Below are positions 1 to 7,123 of a stretch of DNA of 18,562 nt, in pieces. The first letter of the stretch is position 1. Each line of letters begins with the position of its first letter. Below the pieces are notes generated by a model. That model saw only the letters and a list, made by a program, of their open reading frames with translations, was not told where the DNA came from and made no database searches. Location: NCBI GenBank assembly GCA_045613585.1, contig JAZLBG010000014.1:1-18562 (forward strand), written 5' to 3'. The translations under genes were made by a program, and so were the position numbers. This DNA comes from Fimenecus sp045613585 (lineage in GTDB: Bacteria; Bacillota; Clostridia; Oscillospirales; Acutalibacteraceae).

Positions 1-1
1 T

Positions 2-325
2 TTAAGCATCAAAAACACCTCTTTCAAGTTTCAAGTTGTTGGGATACTGACTTTGTAATTCACCAAGGTGTAAATACAAACCGTCAGTAATCACTTTCGA
101 TTTACGAGCATCGTCTAAATTCATATGAACTTTTAAATACCCGTCACGGACTACTGTTTCTGGACTTAACTTCATAATTTCAATTATTGTGTTTGCTGCC
201 ATATAAACTGCTGAAGAAATTGCACTGCAAACAATGTCTGTGCCTTCTTCCCCGGCGCCACTATGACCACTTAACTCAAATGAAACTACTGTATCATCCG
301 AAAACAGAAATTTTGCGGTTGTCAT
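2..325 (-). CDS. prp: Ribosomal-processing cysteine protease Prp (YsxB/DUF464 family)
   Basis: This 107-residue protein has the full length of the Prp family. Prp is the cytoplasmic cysteine protease that removes the N-terminal extension of ribosomal protein L27 in Firmicutes and relatives. The family signature is visible: GHSG with the catalytic His at residue 21, and DIVCSA with the catalytic Cys at residue 33. The gene follows rplU on the minus strand and its ATG overlaps the rplU stop by one base (TAATG), so the two are translationally coupled. Prp normally sits between rplU and rpmA, so rpmA should lie just beyond the left edge, and its product should carry a cleavable N-terminal extension. 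The stop codon is at positions 2-4, so the gene is complete. Confidence 0.93.
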   Translation of the reverse strand: MTTAKFLFSDDTVVSFELSGHSGAGEEGTDIVCSAISSAVYMAANTIIEIMKLSPETVVRDGYLKVHMNLDDARKSKVITDGLYLHLGELQSQYPNNLKLERGVFDA

Positions 326-636
326 TATGCGTTAATACCAGTAATCTCAACCTTTGTATATGGCTGACGATGACCTTTTTTACGCTTTTCGTTCTTCTTT
401 GGTTTGTAAGTAAATACTGTGATTTTCTTACCTTTACCATTCTTAAGAACTTTTGCAGTTACTGTTGCACCTTCAACATAAGGAGCACCTGCTTTAAGTC
501 CGTCTTCAGAACCAACTGCGAGAACCTTGTCAAAAGTAATCTCTGCATCTGCTTCTACGTCAAGCTTTTCAATAAACACAACGTCGCCGTTCTGTACTTT
601 GTACTGCTTGCCGCCTGTTACGATGATTGCGTACAT
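325..636 (-). CDS. rplU: Large-subunit ribosomal protein bL21
   Basis: The product is 103 residues, the usual bL21 length. It starts MYAIIVTGGKQYKV and carries the conserved GDVVFIEKL segment and a basic C-terminal half with KPKKNEKRKKGHRQPYTKVEI. bL21 binds 23S rRNA in the large subunit. It is first in the rplU-prp(-rpmA) operon. The start is supported by an AGGTAGG-type ribosome site about ten bases upstream. A good promoter and a roughly 90-base leader precede it, and the leader may allow autogenous control. Confidence 0.97.
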   Translation of the reverse strand: MYAIIVTGGKQYKVQNGDVVFIEKLDVEADAEITFDKVLAVGSEDGLKAGAPYVEGATVTAKVLKNGKGKKITVFTYKPKKNEKRKKGHRQPYTKVEITGINA

Positions 637-728
637 TTTTCTAACCTACCTTAAATATAGACTCGCTATTGAGGGTGGGAAAACCACTTGAAATGTGCAT
701 TTAGACACACTACCCCCTAATATGCGGC
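637..728 (-). ncRNA. Possible L21 leader (autoregulatory 5' UTR of rplU)
   Basis: About 90 transcribed bases lie between the predicted rplU start site (near 728) and its ATG. Read on the minus strand they fold: GGGGGU (713-718) can pair with ACCCUC (671-676), enclosing a UGUGU/GCACA hairpin and a GUGG/CCAC hairpin. The Rfam family 'L21 leader' occurs upstream of rplU in Firmicutes and is thought to bind L21. Position and foldability fit, but I have not matched the covariance model. Confidence 0.45.
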
Positions 729-734
729 TTGACT

Positions 735-763
735 ATGATAACAGAACACTTGTCAAATGTCAA
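735..763 (-). promoter_or_regulatory. Sigma-A promoter of rplU-prp
   Basis: On the minus strand TTGACA (758-763) and TATCAT (735-740) are separated by exactly 17 bases, close to the ideal vegetative promoter. The start site should fall near 728. An 8-bp perfect inverted repeat (745-752 and 761-768) overlaps the -35 element. Confidence 0.85.
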
Positions 764-768
764 GTGTT
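745..768. repeat. Perfect 8-bp inverted repeat over the rplU -35 box
   Basis: The plus strand reads AACACTTG, eight bases, then CAAGTGTT. The arms are perfectly complementary and their centres are 16 bp apart, a spacing compatible with a dimeric repressor. The repeat covers the -35 hexamer of the rplU promoter. It could be an operator, or simply a result of two TTGACA-like motifs in tandem. Confidence 0.6.
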
Positions 769-901
769 TTTTGAATTCTTATTGTTTATATTTGTTTGAC
801 AAGCTTAAAATTATCAAAAATATTGACTTTGTCGCAATTCTACTAATGGTAGGGTGACTTTTTATGGATTTTATGATATTTTAACATCAGGAGATGGTGC
901 T

Positions 902-1729
902 ATGAATAACAAAAAAACAGGAGATTTTATTGCCACTATAAGAAAAGAGCTAGGTTACAGTCAAAAAGAATTGGCTGAAAAATTGAATATAACAGATAAA
1001 GCCGTATCAAAATGGGAAACGGGAAGAAGTGCACCTGATGTGTCAATGTTGTTGCCTATTTCTGAAATACTTGAAGTGTCGGTGACAGAAATTTTAAAGG
1101 GTGAGAGAATAAATCAACGAGAAATCAGTACGAAATCTGATGAAATAATTGTAATGACTTTGAAAAAGTCAAAATTAAAAGTATTGACATCGTTGATTTT
1201 AGTTCTTGTTGTTATTATAGGTTTAATATGTTCATATCCTGCATATCATTATTTTTCAACAATTTCGGAAAACGATTTTCAGTCTGTTAGAGAGCAGGCT
1301 ATATCACTTTCTGAAAATGAAGAAATAGATTGTATTGCAATAACTCAAAATAGCGATAAAATTGCGTATTTATTTGCAGATGATGAAAATTCATATATGT
1401 TGTTGTATGAAAGAAATAAGTTGTTTGAAAACAGGATTAAAAATATTGGTGCGTCTGGAGGACCATTAAAAAGCGAATTTGGTTTGGGATTGTACTGTTT
1501 TGGAAGTAACGGAGAAACTATCATTGTAATGTTTGGTGCAAATTTAGATGCTGACCGATATAGTTTTAGTTATCAGGGTACTGAACATATAAGAAAAATA
1601 GATAATGATTATGTTTTAGATGTATTTATTGATAAAGATTATACTTTTACAAATCCTACAATTATGTCGGTAGGGGATAACGTGATTTTTGAGTCCGAAT
1701 TTCAAAAGCAAGAAGATAAGGCTGACTAA
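902..1729 (+). CDS. Membrane-anchored XRE-family transcriptional regulator
   Basis: The protein has 275 residues. Residues 8-65 form a Cro/CI-type helix-turn-helix with the usual pattern (IRKELGYSQKELAEKLNIT, then KAVSKWETGRSAPD, then LEVSVTEILKGE). A hydrophobic membrane segment spans about 94-115. The remaining 160 residues should be extracytoplasmic and I do not recognise them; they contain no cysteine. The architecture suggests a one-component sensor that binds DNA while tethered to the membrane. I chose the ATG at 902 because AGGAG (889-893) lies eight bases upstream; an in-frame GTG at 854 lacks such a site. The gene is divergent from rplU and convergent with the phosphoesterase gene, so its targets are not obvious. 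A CTAC-N5-GTAG dyad (840-852) upstream could be its own operator. Confidence 0.8.
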   Translation: MNNKKTGDFIATIRKELGYSQKELAEKLNITDKAVSKWETGRSAPDVSMLLPISEILEVSVTEILKGERINQREISTKSDEIIVMTLKKSKLKVLTSLILVLVVIIGLICSYPAYHYFSTISENDFQSVREQAISLSENEEIDCIAITQNSDKIAYLFADDENSYMLLYERNKLFENRIKNIGASGGPLKSEFGLGLYCFGSNGETIIVMFGANLDADRYSFSYQGTEHIRKIDNDYVLDVFIDKDYTFTNPTIMSVGDNVIFESEFQKQEDKAD

Positions 1730-1749
1730 AGTAAAAATTTAATAAAAAT

Positions 1750-1777
1750 AACTCCCTACTGTAGGGGGTTTAATTTT
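1750..1777. terminator. Bidirectional rho-independent terminator
   Basis: AACTCCCTA (1750-1758), loop CTG, TAGGGGGTT (1762-1770) form a 9-bp stem with one T-G pair, followed by TAATTTT on the plus strand. The minus strand carries a T-rich tract on the other side. It sits between the convergent XRE gene and the last gene of the long minus-strand operon, so it can serve both. Confidence 0.85.
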
Positions 1778-1781
1778 ATCA

Positions 1782-3170
1782 TTATTTTGCAAATGTGCCT
1801 TGCCAGTCGTCTGGTTCGGCATTATAAAGCACACCATCAAGAATAATATCAAGGATTTCTGCAATACTTTCAGCGCCTTTTTTCAGTTTGAGAATTTTCT
1901 TTACTCGTTTATTAAAAAGCGCTGAAAGTGCTTTATATTCTGGTGTGTCAGGTGTATATGGCTCGTTGCCATAATAAAGATTTGTAATTGCTTCTAAGAT
2001 AAAATCTTTAACAATTCTATCTTTAATAGACTTGTCAATATATTTGCTTAATCCAAAAAGCTTGCCAAATGTGCCGAATGTTGCTTTCTGTAAGAATTTA
2101 CCAGCAGGCACAAGTACAGGCTTTGCTTTGTAAATTTTTGAAGGTGTCATACTAAAAGATGTTGAAAGCTCTGCAAGTTTATCTATATCATAAGCCATTG
2201 AGTCAAAAATTGCATTTAAAAACTCCAAGAAATTTGCTTTTGTGTATTCGTCAACAGATTTACCTTGCAAATCCCACTGGAAACTTTCAAGCTTTATGCT
2301 ATCAACTTGCACTTCATTATCAGTCATAACTACTTTTCGCATAACAGCAGGGTAGCCAACTGCAGAAGCAGTGTTTATATCATAAAAATCGTTACCCTTT
2401 GATGTAGTCATTTTTGCAATATTCATCATATGTGTATGGCCTGTAAAAACGAACTTAACACCATTATCTGCAAGGAATTCTGATGTTTTTTCATAGTCAC
2501 CAAGCATATCTCTTTTACTGAAAAGAGGGTAAATAGGGCTTGGTGGTAATACTGGGTGATGAGTAACTGCAAATATGTAATCTCCATTTGCTTTAGCGTC
2601 GTCAATTTGTTCTTTAATCCATTGGAGGCAATCGTCATAGTAACCGCAGAAGAATTCGTCACCGTCATCATTAAGACAAAGCAAACGATAGCCTTCTTGC
2701 AACTGTACGCAGTATGAATGGCTTGGTTTGTGTAATGAAATTGCTTCACTTATACCAAAATCTTTATAGATTTCAAGTAATTCGTCACGCTCTGTGCGAG
2801 TTGCGGTAAGAAGCTCATCACCAACACATTTTTCTGCTTTACCAGTGCCATTACCGTTTTCCATATAATAGTCATGAGTGCCTGTGGTAAGATACACTTT
2901 TTTGCCTGCATCTTTAAGACGATAAAGTTTAGGAAGTAAATCCTTATGACTTTCCATAGCACCATTACAAGTAACATCACCTGTAATTAAAACGATATTA
3001 GTTTCTTTGTCTTCTATAATTTTGTCAAAATGCGCATCAATCATAGCGCCTGTTTCTTTAAGGCATTTCTGGTCAGAAAGACAAATGCTTTCAAAAGCCT
3101 TACCCTCAATACCTAATTCAAGAGCGTAGTGATGCAAGTCAGTTATCTGATAAAATTTTAAATCAGCCAT
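1782..3170 (-). CDS. Calcineurin-like metallophosphoesterase with variant GTHD motif
   Basis: This 462-residue cytosolic protein has no signal peptide. Its first 250 residues are a calcineurin-type phosphoesterase domain: DLHH (D11, H13), GD (D65), GTHD (T98-H99-D100), HH (H204-H205) and GHTH (H245, H247), the usual two-metal ligands. The Asn of the classical GNHD motif is replaced by Thr98. Residues from about 300 to 462 are an uncharacterised helical extension. The substrate cannot be told from sequence; phosphodiesters and phosphomonoesters are both possible. It is the last gene of the operon, two bases after the symporter gene, with AAAGGTG as ribosome site, and is followed by the terminator. 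Co-transcription with a sugar symporter could mean action on a sugar-phosphate-type compound, but this is inference. Confidence 0.85.
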   Translation of the reverse strand: MADLKFYQITDLHHYALELGIEGKAFESICLSDQKCLKETGAMIDAHFDKIIEDKETNIVLITGDVTCNGAMESHKDLLPKLYRLKDAGKKVYLTTGTHDYYMENGNGTGKAEKCVGDELLTATRTERDELLEIYKDFGISEAISLHKPSHSYCVQLQEGYRLLCLNDDGDEFFCGYYDDCLQWIKEQIDDAKANGDYIFAVTHHPVLPPSPIYPLFSKRDMLGDYEKTSEFLADNGVKFVFTGHTHMMNIAKMTTSKGNDFYDINTASAVGYPAVMRKVVMTDNEVQVDSIKLESFQWDLQGKSVDEYTKANFLEFLNAIFDSMAYDIDKLAELSTSFSMTPSKIYKAKPVLVPAGKFLQKATFGTFGKLFGLSKYIDKSIKDRIVKDFILEAITNLYYGNEPYTPDTPEYKALSALFNKRVKKILKLKKGAESIAEILDIILDGVLYNAEPDDWQGTFAK

Positions 3171-3172
3171 AA

Positions 3173-4570
3173 TTATTCACCTTTAGCACGTTTTTCAATG
3201 ATATAATCGTGCACTTTATCTGCAAGCTCACCGTAAACCTTAAATTTCTTGCGGAATACAACAAGAGATGCAAGGAAGAAGAGCATTGGAATGCCAAAAC
3301 AGATAACGCCGATACCTGATTTTGTTGTATCATTAAGACCAATATTTGCAGTAATCTGTTCGTTGTAATTCATCATTCCAAGACCACCGAAAAGTACAAT
3401 AGTCTGCATTGTATATGCCATTTTCTGTAAAAAGCCTTTCATTGAGAAAGTAATGCTTTCGTTTCTTTCACCATTTTTGTATTCACCATAGTCAACAATA
3501 TCTGCAAGGAAGATTGTTTGAGACACAAACATTGATGAAACACCAACAGATGCAAGAATGTAGCAAACGTCCATAATAAGAACATTAAGTTTGAGAACAG
3601 GACCAGTTATGAGCATTAAAGCGTAACCTAATATTGCTGTGCAAAGTGAAATTGTGTAAGTCTGACGCTTTGAGAACCATTTTGTAAGAATAGGCACAAC
3701 CAAAAGACCAAGCACTGAGCCTATTGTACCGATAAGTTGGAATGTTGATTGCAAACTTGGGTCACCAAGTGCATCGGTAAAGTAATAAACTGCAGTTGAG
3801 CTTGTTAAATACCAACCTGCATTTGAAAGCATTGCGAATACAATGAATATAACAAGTTGGTCGTTGTTTTTAATAACACTGAAAATCTGTTTAAGGCTGA
3901 ATTTTTTCTTTTCGCCATAAACAACATTTGTTTCTTTTGTTACAAGAATACAAATAAGTGAGAAGCAAACAAGAGCCACGCCACAGATACCCGCCCAACG
4001 TGAGAAACCGCTTGCACTATAGCCCTTTACATCAGTAATACCACTTGAAAGCATAGGGCAGAGAATAGGGGTAAGAATTGAAATAATACCCTGACCAATA
4101 CCTGAGAATGCACGAGCCACAGTTGCAACAAGATTTCTTTCTTTTTCTTCACTTGTAAATGATGGCACCATTGACCAATAAGGAATATCAGCCATTGTGT
4201 TTGTCATACCCCAAAGTACATACATAACGCCTATGTAAATGTAAAGTGGCATTCCACTCATACCAAAAGATGTGAATAAAAGGAAAAGCACAACTGCATT
4301 ACACATAGCACCAATTAAAATCCAAGGTCTATATTTGCCGTGCTTTGTACGGGTGTTGTCAACAATAGTGCCCATCATTGGGTCGTTAATACCATCCCAA
4401 ATTCGTGCAAGAGGAGTAATTAAGAGCAAAAATCCCTCTTGAAGTCCTAACACGCTTGAAAGATAGTATGAAAGGTATGAGTAAAACATACCATAACTTA
4501 AATCAAGACCAATTGCACCTATGCCATAGCCAAGAGCAGTGCCAAAAATTGATTTCTTTTTATTTGCCAT
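3173..4570 (-). CDS. MelB-type glycoside-pentoside-hexuronide:cation symporter
   Basis: The protein has 465 residues and about twelve membrane segments, and belongs to the GPH branch of the major facilitator superfamily. Diagnostic motifs are RIWDGINDPMMG (56-67), the RPW loop after helix 2, and ADIPYWSMVP (127-136). The residues that bind Na+/Li+/H+ in E. coli MelB (D55, N58, D59) have equivalents D59, N62 and D63. The two sugar-binding aspartates (D19, D124) correspond to D23 and D128. It should therefore be an active cation-coupled sugar or glycoside importer; the sugar is unknown. I chose ATG 4570 because AGGTG lies seven bases upstream, although the frame extends to 4588. The start overlaps the preceding small gene by 11 bases, indicating coupling. 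Confidence 0.9.
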   Translation of the reverse strand: MANKKKSIFGTALGYGIGAIGLDLSYGMFYSYLSYYLSSVLGLQEGFLLLITPLARIWDGINDPMMGTIVDNTRTKHGKYRPWILIGAMCNAVVLFLLFTSFGMSGMPLYIYIGVMYVLWGMTNTMADIPYWSMVPSFTSEEKERNLVATVARAFSGIGQGIISILTPILCPMLSSGITDVKGYSASGFSRWAGICGVALVCFSLICILVTKETNVVYGEKKKFSLKQIFSVIKNNDQLVIFIVFAMLSNAGWYLTSSTAVYYFTDALGDPSLQSTFQLIGTIGSVLGLLVVPILTKWFSKRQTYTISLCTAILGYALMLITGPVLKLNVLIMDVCYILASVGVSSMFVSQTIFLADIVDYGEYKNGERNESITFSMKGFLQKMAYTMQTIVLFGGLGMMNYNEQITANIGLNDTTKSGIGVICFGIPMLFFLASLVVFRKKFKVYGELADKVHDYIIEKRAKGE

Positions 4571-4754
4571 TGTTTCGCACCTCATCAATCACGAATTTTA
4601 ATTCATTTTCTATTTCGGGAAATTCTCGTGAGTAGTCGCCTTGTTTTTCTTGATATTTTGAAAGAGCAAGACTGAAAACACCAACTGTTGCAGTAATAAG
4701 TGGGGCATAATGCGCAACTTTTACTGCTGTTTTTATAAGCTTTTTAGTGTCCAT
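4560..4754 (-). CDS. Small single-pass membrane protein of unknown function (64 aa)
   Basis: I do not recognise this 64-residue protein. It has a basic N-terminus (MDTKKLIK), one hydrophobic stretch at about residues 14-32 (AHYAPLITATVGVFSLALS), and a charged, acid-rich cytoplasmic-type tail. The case for a real gene is its packing. Its ATG overlaps the stop of the murE-argB fusion by one base (TAATG), and its own stop lies 11 bases inside the start of the symporter gene, so it fills the gap exactly. It could be a small accessory subunit for either neighbour. No function can be assigned. Confidence 0.65.
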   Translation of the reverse strand: MDTKKLIKTAVKVAHYAPLITATVGVFSLALSKYQEKQGDYSREFPEIENELKFVIDEVRNNGK

Positions 4755-7111
4755 TATTCACGAGTCACCACCGTTCCTACAGTTTTTGCACCGATAAATT
4801 CAGAAATTATATTGTAACGGACTCTGCCGTTAAGAATTGCAACTGCTTTAACTCCGTTTTCAATAAGATTTATGATATTGCGGATTTTTGGAATCATTCC
4901 ACCCTTTGCAAGACCGCTATCTAAAAGCATTTTTGCTTTTTCAATGTTGATTTTTTCAAGAGCAGTTTTTTCGTTCTGGCTATCAAGGAAAATGCCATTT
5001 ACATCTGTAATATAAACAAGATAATCAGCAGAAAGAGCAAGGGCAATTTGTCCCGCAGCATCATCTGCATTAATGTTGACTGTGCCAAGTGCAGAGCATC
5101 TGCCAACAGGGGAAATAACTACTGTGTAATCTTTTTCAAGAAGTGTGTTAATTAAAGTTGTGTCAACCTTTGAAATGTCACCAACTCTGCCCAAAGATTT
5201 ACCATTAATATATTTTGGAAGTGCAGTTAAAATGTTTCCGTCAGTACCACTAACACCTACCGCAGAAATATTACTTTGTGAGAAACGCTCAACAATTTTT
5301 TTGTTTACGCTTCCTGAAAGCACCATTTCAACCGCGTTCATTTCTTCGTCACCTGTGACACGATAACCCTCATAAAATTCTGATTTAAGATTCATTTTCT
5401 GGAGAGTTTTGCTGATTTCTTTACCGCCACCATGCACAACAACGATTTTAGCACCAACCATTGTAAGAAGTGCAATATCTTCAAGAAGATTTTTCATAAG
5501 TGTTTCGTCATCAAGACAGCTACCGCCAAGCTTAATTACAACTTTTTTGTTGTGAAGTTTGTGAAGTTGGGGGAGTATGTCTTGCACACTTTTTATTTTC
5601 TCGTCACTATCAAGTCCGTTTTTTTTATCGTATTCTTTAAGTGATTTAATTGTGTATTCAACGTCTGTTGGGCAAGGAATATATTCAACTCCACGTTTTT
5701 GCCTTGTTTCGTTGCCTTTACCCGTTATAAGAATAACACTATCTGCACCCATTTCGTTAATTGCAGTGTCAATAGCAACTCCACGGTCATCAATAATTTT
5801 GTATTTACCATTTTGTGACTCAACAAAAGAGGCAACCTCTTTTGAAATCTTTTCAAGTGGCTCTTCACCCGGGTCTTCTTCTGTAATGTATGTCATATCA
5901 GCATACATACCTGCAATTTCGCCTAAATCCTTACGGCGTATAAGTGCCTTGTTACCTGGGCAACCGAATACAATAGCCACTTTTCTGCCTGGGTATTCTT
6001 GTCGCACAGATTTAAAAAGATTTTCAAAGCTCATTCTGTTGTGAGCATAGTCAACAATAGCGGTAATACGCTTGTCTGCATTTTCATAAACTTCCATTCT
6101 GCCACTTGAGCGTGCTTTAAGAAGTCCTGTGTAAATGTATTGTTCAGGGATTCCTAGTTTCACACAAACTGCAATAGCGCAAAGAGCGTTTTCAACATTG
6201 AAAAGACCAGGAATTGTAAGTGTAAAATCACGGTTAAAGTCTTTAGTTTTTACTGTGAACACAGTATCTGACCCATCTTTACGAATGTTATAGCCGAAAA
6301 CGTCTGCACTTTCATTTTTAGTGCTGAAAGTAATAACCTCAGGAGCATTTTTTGATGCTTTCAACACATCTTCGCTACGGTCAGTATCAAGATTTACAAC
6401 TGCAGTTTTGCATTGTGTAAATATTTTCATTTTTGACTGGAAATAGTCTTCAAAATCAGGGTGTTCAATAGCACTTATATGGTCAATGCCAATGTTAAGA
6501 TAACAACCAATAGTAAAATTAACACCATCAGTTCTGCCATATTTAAGAGCTTGTGAAGAAACCTCCATTGTAAAGTGTTTAATATCACTTTTAACCGCAT
6601 TGTCAAAATGCTTGTGCAAATCAAATGGTTCAGGAGTTGTGAGATGGCTTTCAATGTTTATAATGCCATCATAAGTGTCAATTGAAGATACAATTGCACT
6701 AGGACCCTTGCCAAGAGATGCAAGATATTCGTCTTCAATATATTTTATAAAATACGCTGTTGTGGATTTGCCTTTTGTACCTGTAATACCAACAAGATTA
6801 AGTTTGTCCCAAGCGTTGTTATAGAAAAAGTTTGCAGAAAGATACATTGACTTTCTAATATCGGACACAAGAATACAAGGAGCGTCTGTGTTGTATTTCT
6901 TTTCAGAAACATAAGCAGTGGCACCTTTTTCTAATGCATCAAGCAAGAACTGTTCTTTAAAATGTGCCCCTTTGCAGAAAAACAGAGTATCTGCTTTTAA
7001 ATCCTGTGAGTTATATGAAATAAATCCAACAGGGGAGTTTTCGTCACATTCTGTACTTGTGAGTATTGAATTTTCCTTAAAAAGTTCAATGAAATCTTTA
7101 AGTATAAGCAT
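4754..7111 (-). CDS. MurE-like Mur ligase fused to N-acetylglutamate kinase (ArgB) domain
   Basis: A single 785-residue frame encodes two enzymes. Residues 1-500 are a Mur ligase of MurE type: P-loop GITGTKGKSTT (108-118), TTPEP (158-162), MEVSSQAL (182-189), the carbamylated-lysine position K227, SGRME (336-340), DYAH (354-357) and GKGNE (464-468). MurE enzymes add the third amino acid to UDP-MurNAc-L-Ala-D-Glu. The specificity loop reads EEDPGEEP (411-418), not the meso-DAP motif DNPR. Residues 505-785 are a full-length ArgB domain, which phosphorylates the gamma-carboxylate of N-acetylglutamate. It has the N-terminal helix, IKLGGS (K527), HGGG (560-563), YRVT (R584), NINADDAAG (N679, D683) and GGMIPK (K742). 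Ribosome site AAAGGAG lies seven bases before ATG. No other mur or arg gene is adjacent, so pathway and substrates are uncertain. Confidence 0.93.
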   Translation of the reverse strand: MLILKDFIELFKENSILTSTECDENSPVGFISYNSQDLKADTLFFCKGAHFKEQFLLDALEKGATAYVSEKKYNTDAPCILVSDIRKSMYLSANFFYNNAWDKLNLVGITGTKGKSTTAYFIKYIEDEYLASLGKGPSAIVSSIDTYDGIINIESHLTTPEPFDLHKHFDNAVKSDIKHFTMEVSSQALKYGRTDGVNFTIGCYLNIGIDHISAIEHPDFEDYFQSKMKIFTQCKTAVVNLDTDRSEDVLKASKNAPEVITFSTKNESADVFGYNIRKDGSDTVFTVKTKDFNRDFTLTIPGLFNVENALCAIAVCVKLGIPEQYIYTGLLKARSSGRMEVYENADKRITAIVDYAHNRMSFENLFKSVRQEYPGRKVAIVFGCPGNKALIRRKDLGEIAGMYADMTYITEEDPGEEPLEKISKEVASFVESQNGKYKIIDDRGVAIDTAINEMGADSVILITGKGNETRQKRGVEYIPCPTDVEYTIKSLKEYDKKNGLDSDEKIKSVQDILPQLHKLHNKKVVIKLGGSCLDDETLMKNLLEDIALLTMVGAKIVVVHGGGKEISKTLQKMNLKSEFYEGYRVTGDEEMNAVEMVLSGSVNKKIVERFSQSNISAVGVSGTDGNILTALPKYINGKSLGRVGDISKVDTTLINTLLEKDYTVVISPVGRCSALGTVNINADDAAGQIALALSADYLVYITDVNGIFLDSQNEKTALEKINIEKAKMLLDSGLAKGGMIPKIRNIINLIENGVKAVAILNGRVRYNIISEFIGAKTVGTVVTRE

Positions 7112-7123
7112 TTTTTTGCTCCT

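Noticed and set aside
187..654. Open frame of 155 codons on the plus strand
   Set aside because: It runs antisense to prp and rplU, is rich in Cys and Phe with no recognisable domain, and is explained by the reverse of conserved ribosomal-operon genes.
854..901. Upstream GTG start for the XRE regulator
   Set aside because: It has no good ribosome site and would place 16 non-conserved residues before the helix-turn-helix; the ATG at 902 has AGGAG eight bases upstream.
5540..5640. Possibility that MurE and ArgB are two genes joined by a frameshift or a missed stop
   Set aside because: The linker (about residues 490-520) is in one frame without stops, contains charged helical sequence, and I see no ribosome site with a start codon properly placed before the ArgB half.
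5577..6044. Open frame of 155 codons on the plus strand inside the murE-argB region
   Set aside because: It lies wholly antisense to the strongly conserved Mur-ligase C-terminal domain and has a Ser/Leu/Ile-rich composition typical of a reverse-strand shadow.
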